A stretch of 7,233 nucleotides of DNA from Candidatus Aenigmatarchaeota archaeon (lineage in GTDB: Archaea > Aenigmatarchaeota > Aenigmatarchaeia > QMZP01): assembly GCA_003663225.1 (NCBI GenBank), contig QMZP01000034.1, positions 1 through 7,233 of the forward strand, read 5' to 3'. This document shows, piece by piece, positions 5,741 to 7,233 of this stretch. The position numbers and the translations under genes are program-made. Below the pieces are notes generated by a model. It had not been told where the DNA came from. It ran no database searches and worked only from the letters and a program-made list of their open reading frames with translations. The first letter of the stretch is position 1. Each line of letters opens with the position of its first letter.

Positions 5741-5752
5741 TTATAAATATAA
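5741..5752. promoter_or_regulatory. Shared bidirectional TATA element between membrane protein and RLI
   Basis: TTATAAATATAA is near-palindromic (10 of 12 positions match its reverse complement). Its centre, 5746.5, is exactly 28.5 bp from both start codons (5718 minus, 5775 plus). The 8-bp half-boxes ATTTATAA (minus, 5748-5741) and AAATATAA (plus, 5745-5752) are each centred 26.5 bp from their own start. One TBP-binding region can thus serve both leaderless genes. Confidence 0.7.
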
Positions 5753-5774
5753 TACAGCCATACAAGTGTTTTGT

Positions 5775-7233
5775 ATGCCAAGGCAGAAAAGGATAGCAGT
5801 CATAGACAGGGAAATATGCAACCCGAAGTCGTGCGGATACTACCTGTGCCAGAGGGTATGCCCTGTCAACCGCTCAGGGAAAGACTGCATAACGGTCTCA
5901 GAAGAGGACAAGAAGCCACTCATAGACGAATCCCTGTGCATAGGATGCGGCATATGCGTGACCAAGTGCCCGGTGAACGCCATATCCGTGGTAAACCTGC
6001 CTGAGAAGTTGGAGGAGAACCCCATACACAGGTACGGCATGAATGGCTTTTCGCTCTTCAGGTTACCCATACCGAAGAAAGGCAAGGTCACAGCACTCGT
6101 GGGGCCGAACGGCGTGGGAAAGTCTACTGTGATGAACATATTGTCAGGCAACCTCAAGCCCAATTCCGGCCTGGTGGGCAAGGATGCGGACAGGGCCACG
6201 TGGGGCATGATAATAGAGAGGTTCAAGGGAACAGAGCTCCAGGATTATGTGAAGTCTCTTTCGGAGAACGGCATATCATCGGCATACAAGCCGCAGCACG
6301 TTGACCTGATACCCAAGATGTACAAAGGCGGGGTGGATGAGACGCTCGCCAAGATGGGAAGCAAGGAATCCCTGGACAAGGTAGTGAAGGGGCTCGGCAT
6401 ATCGGAGATGATGAGCAAGAAGATATCAGACCTGTCAGGAGGCGAGCTGCAGCTGTTCGCCATAGCCGGCACCATAATGAAGAAGGCGGGCTTCTATTTC
6501 TTCGACGAGCCGTCGAGCTACCTCGACGTGCAGGAGAGGTTGAACGTGGCGAAGGAGATAAGGAAGCTATCCGAGTCCGCTGTAGTGATAGTGGTCGAGC
6601 ACGACCTGGCAGTGGCCGATTACCTCGCCGACAACACGCACGTGCTGTACGGGAAGCCGGGCATATTCGGCATAGTGTCGGCACCTTATGGCGTAAGGGT
6701 AGGGATAAACGCGTTCCTTGACGGATACCTGAAGGACGAGAACGTCAGGTTCAGGCCTGAGCCGATAATATTCAGGAAACAGGCAAAGGAGACGATGAAG
6801 AGCAGGGTGTTCACGCAGTTCACCGCGTTCAGGAAGACGTTCGGGTCTTCTTTCAGTCTGGAGACAGAGCCCGGGGAACTGTATGAGGGGGAGGTGATAG
6901 GCATACTGGGCCCCAATGCAATAGGGAAGACCACGTTCATAAGGATGCTAACAGGCGAACTGGAGCCCGATGACGGGAAAGGCAGTAGCATGGAGGGCAT
7001 GACGCTCTCATACAAGCCGCAGAGGCTCGTGATGGACAAAGGGCAGGAAACGCTGATGGTTAGGGATTTCATAAAGGCGGCATCGGGCAAGAAGACGTTC
7101 AGCAAGGAGGATAAGCGGGTGATGCGCATACTGAAGTTGGAGAAACTGTTCGAGAAAGCCATGGGCAAGCTGTCGGGTGGTGAGATGCAGGCTGCATTCG
7201 TGGCTGCCGCCCTCATGAAGGACTGTGACATAA
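5775..7233 (+). CDS. Ribosome-recycling ATPase RLI/ABCE1, 3'-truncated by window
   Basis: ABCE1 is the twin-ATPase iron-sulfur protein that splits ribosomes into subunits after termination. I read 486 of the usual ~590-600 residues. The N-terminus has the cluster ligands C15, C20, C25, C29 and the ferredoxin motif CIGCGICVTKCP (C55, C58, C61, C65). Nucleotide domain 1 has Walker A GPNGVGKST at 110-118, signature LSGGELQ at 220-226, Walker B FYFFDEPSSYLD at 240-251 and H276. The hinge YGVRVGINAFLDGYL lies at 305-319. Domain 2 has Walker A GPNAIGKTT at 379-387 and signature LSGGEMQ at 466-472; the window ends before its Walker B. ATG 5775 is chosen because it gives the family N-terminus and has a TATA 26.5 bp upstream. 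A TTG at 5771 is in another frame. The gene diverges from the membrane-protein gene. Confidence 0.96.
   Translation, partial: MPRQKRIAVIDREICNPKSCGYYLCQRVCPVNRSGKDCITVSEEDKKPLIDESLCIGCGICVTKCPVNAISVVNLPEKLEENPIHRYGMNGFSLFRLPIPKKGKVTALVGPNGVGKSTVMNILSGNLKPNSGLVGKDADRATWGMIIERFKGTELQDYVKSLSENGISSAYKPQHVDLIPKMYKGGVDETLAKMGSKESLDKVVKGLGISEMMSKKISDLSGGELQLFAIAGTIMKKAGFYFFDEPSSYLDVQERLNVAKEIRKLSESAVVIVVEHDLAVADYLADNTHVLYGKPGIFGIVSAPYGVRVGINAFLDGYLKDENVRFRPEPIIFRKQAKETMKSRVFTQFTAFRKTFGSSFSLETEPGELYEGEVIGILGPNAIGKTTFIRMLTGELEPDDGKGSSMEGMTLSYKPQRLVMDKGQETLMVRDFIKAASGKKTFSKEDKRVMRILKLEKLFEKAMGKLSGGEMQAAFVAAALMKDCDI

Noticed and set aside
4976..5746. 256-codon plus-strand open frame
   Set aside because: Antisense to the membrane protein. 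The hydrophobic helices in the minus frame and its promoter favour the minus gene.
5840..7231. Several long minus-strand frames (5840-6226, 6223-6684, 6686-7231)
   Set aside because: All lie opposite RLI, whose motifs are continuous through the region.

Overview
The window looks archaeal. It carries a diphthine synthase (diphthamide is made only on archaeal and eukaryotic EF2), the ribosome-recycling ATPase RLI/ABCE1, and an archaeal/eukaryotic-type Ygr210-class Obg GTPase. Nearly every gene has a TATA-like box centred 25-27 bp before its start codon and no Shine-Dalgarno sequence, which points to leaderless transcripts. Gene packing is tight, and codon use favours ATA (Ile), AGG (Arg), AAG and GAG. 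The small genes and archaeal lipoprotein would fit a DPANN-type lineage, but that placement is a guess.

Layout: dphB (minus, 3' end off the window) is followed by a divergent orphan gene (774-1139). That gene ends base-to-base against a YkgJ-type cysteine-cluster gene (1499-1140, minus). Divergent from YkgJ lies a damaged stretch. It begins with a rubrerythrin remnant that lacks its first helix and runs, in a shifted frame, into the last ~30 residues of a superoxide reductase. A small TRASH-like zinc protein (1941-2150) follows, then an orphan basic protein (2202-2555). The Ygr210-like GTPase (3750-2569) is convergent with this orphan.

From 3797 to 4380 there is no intact gene. The stretch is AT-rich and holds a decayed gene for a protein with two tandem winged-helix domains, broken by two frameshifts and an internal TGA. 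Beyond it, a lipoprotein of unknown function (4872-4450) lies downstream of a polytopic membrane protein (5718-4912). The membrane protein gene diverges from RLI (5775 to the window end, cut inside its second ATPase domain). One near-palindromic TATA element sits exactly midway between the two start codons.

Themes: three genes (dphB, the GTPase, RLI) serve or probably serve translation. The 1140-2150 segment is a cluster of metal-binding proteins that includes the wreck of an anaerobe-type oxidative-stress locus (rubrerythrin plus superoxide reductase). No complete new system is evident. The most informative findings are the rubrerythrin/superoxide-reductase deletion scar and the decayed double winged-helix gene.
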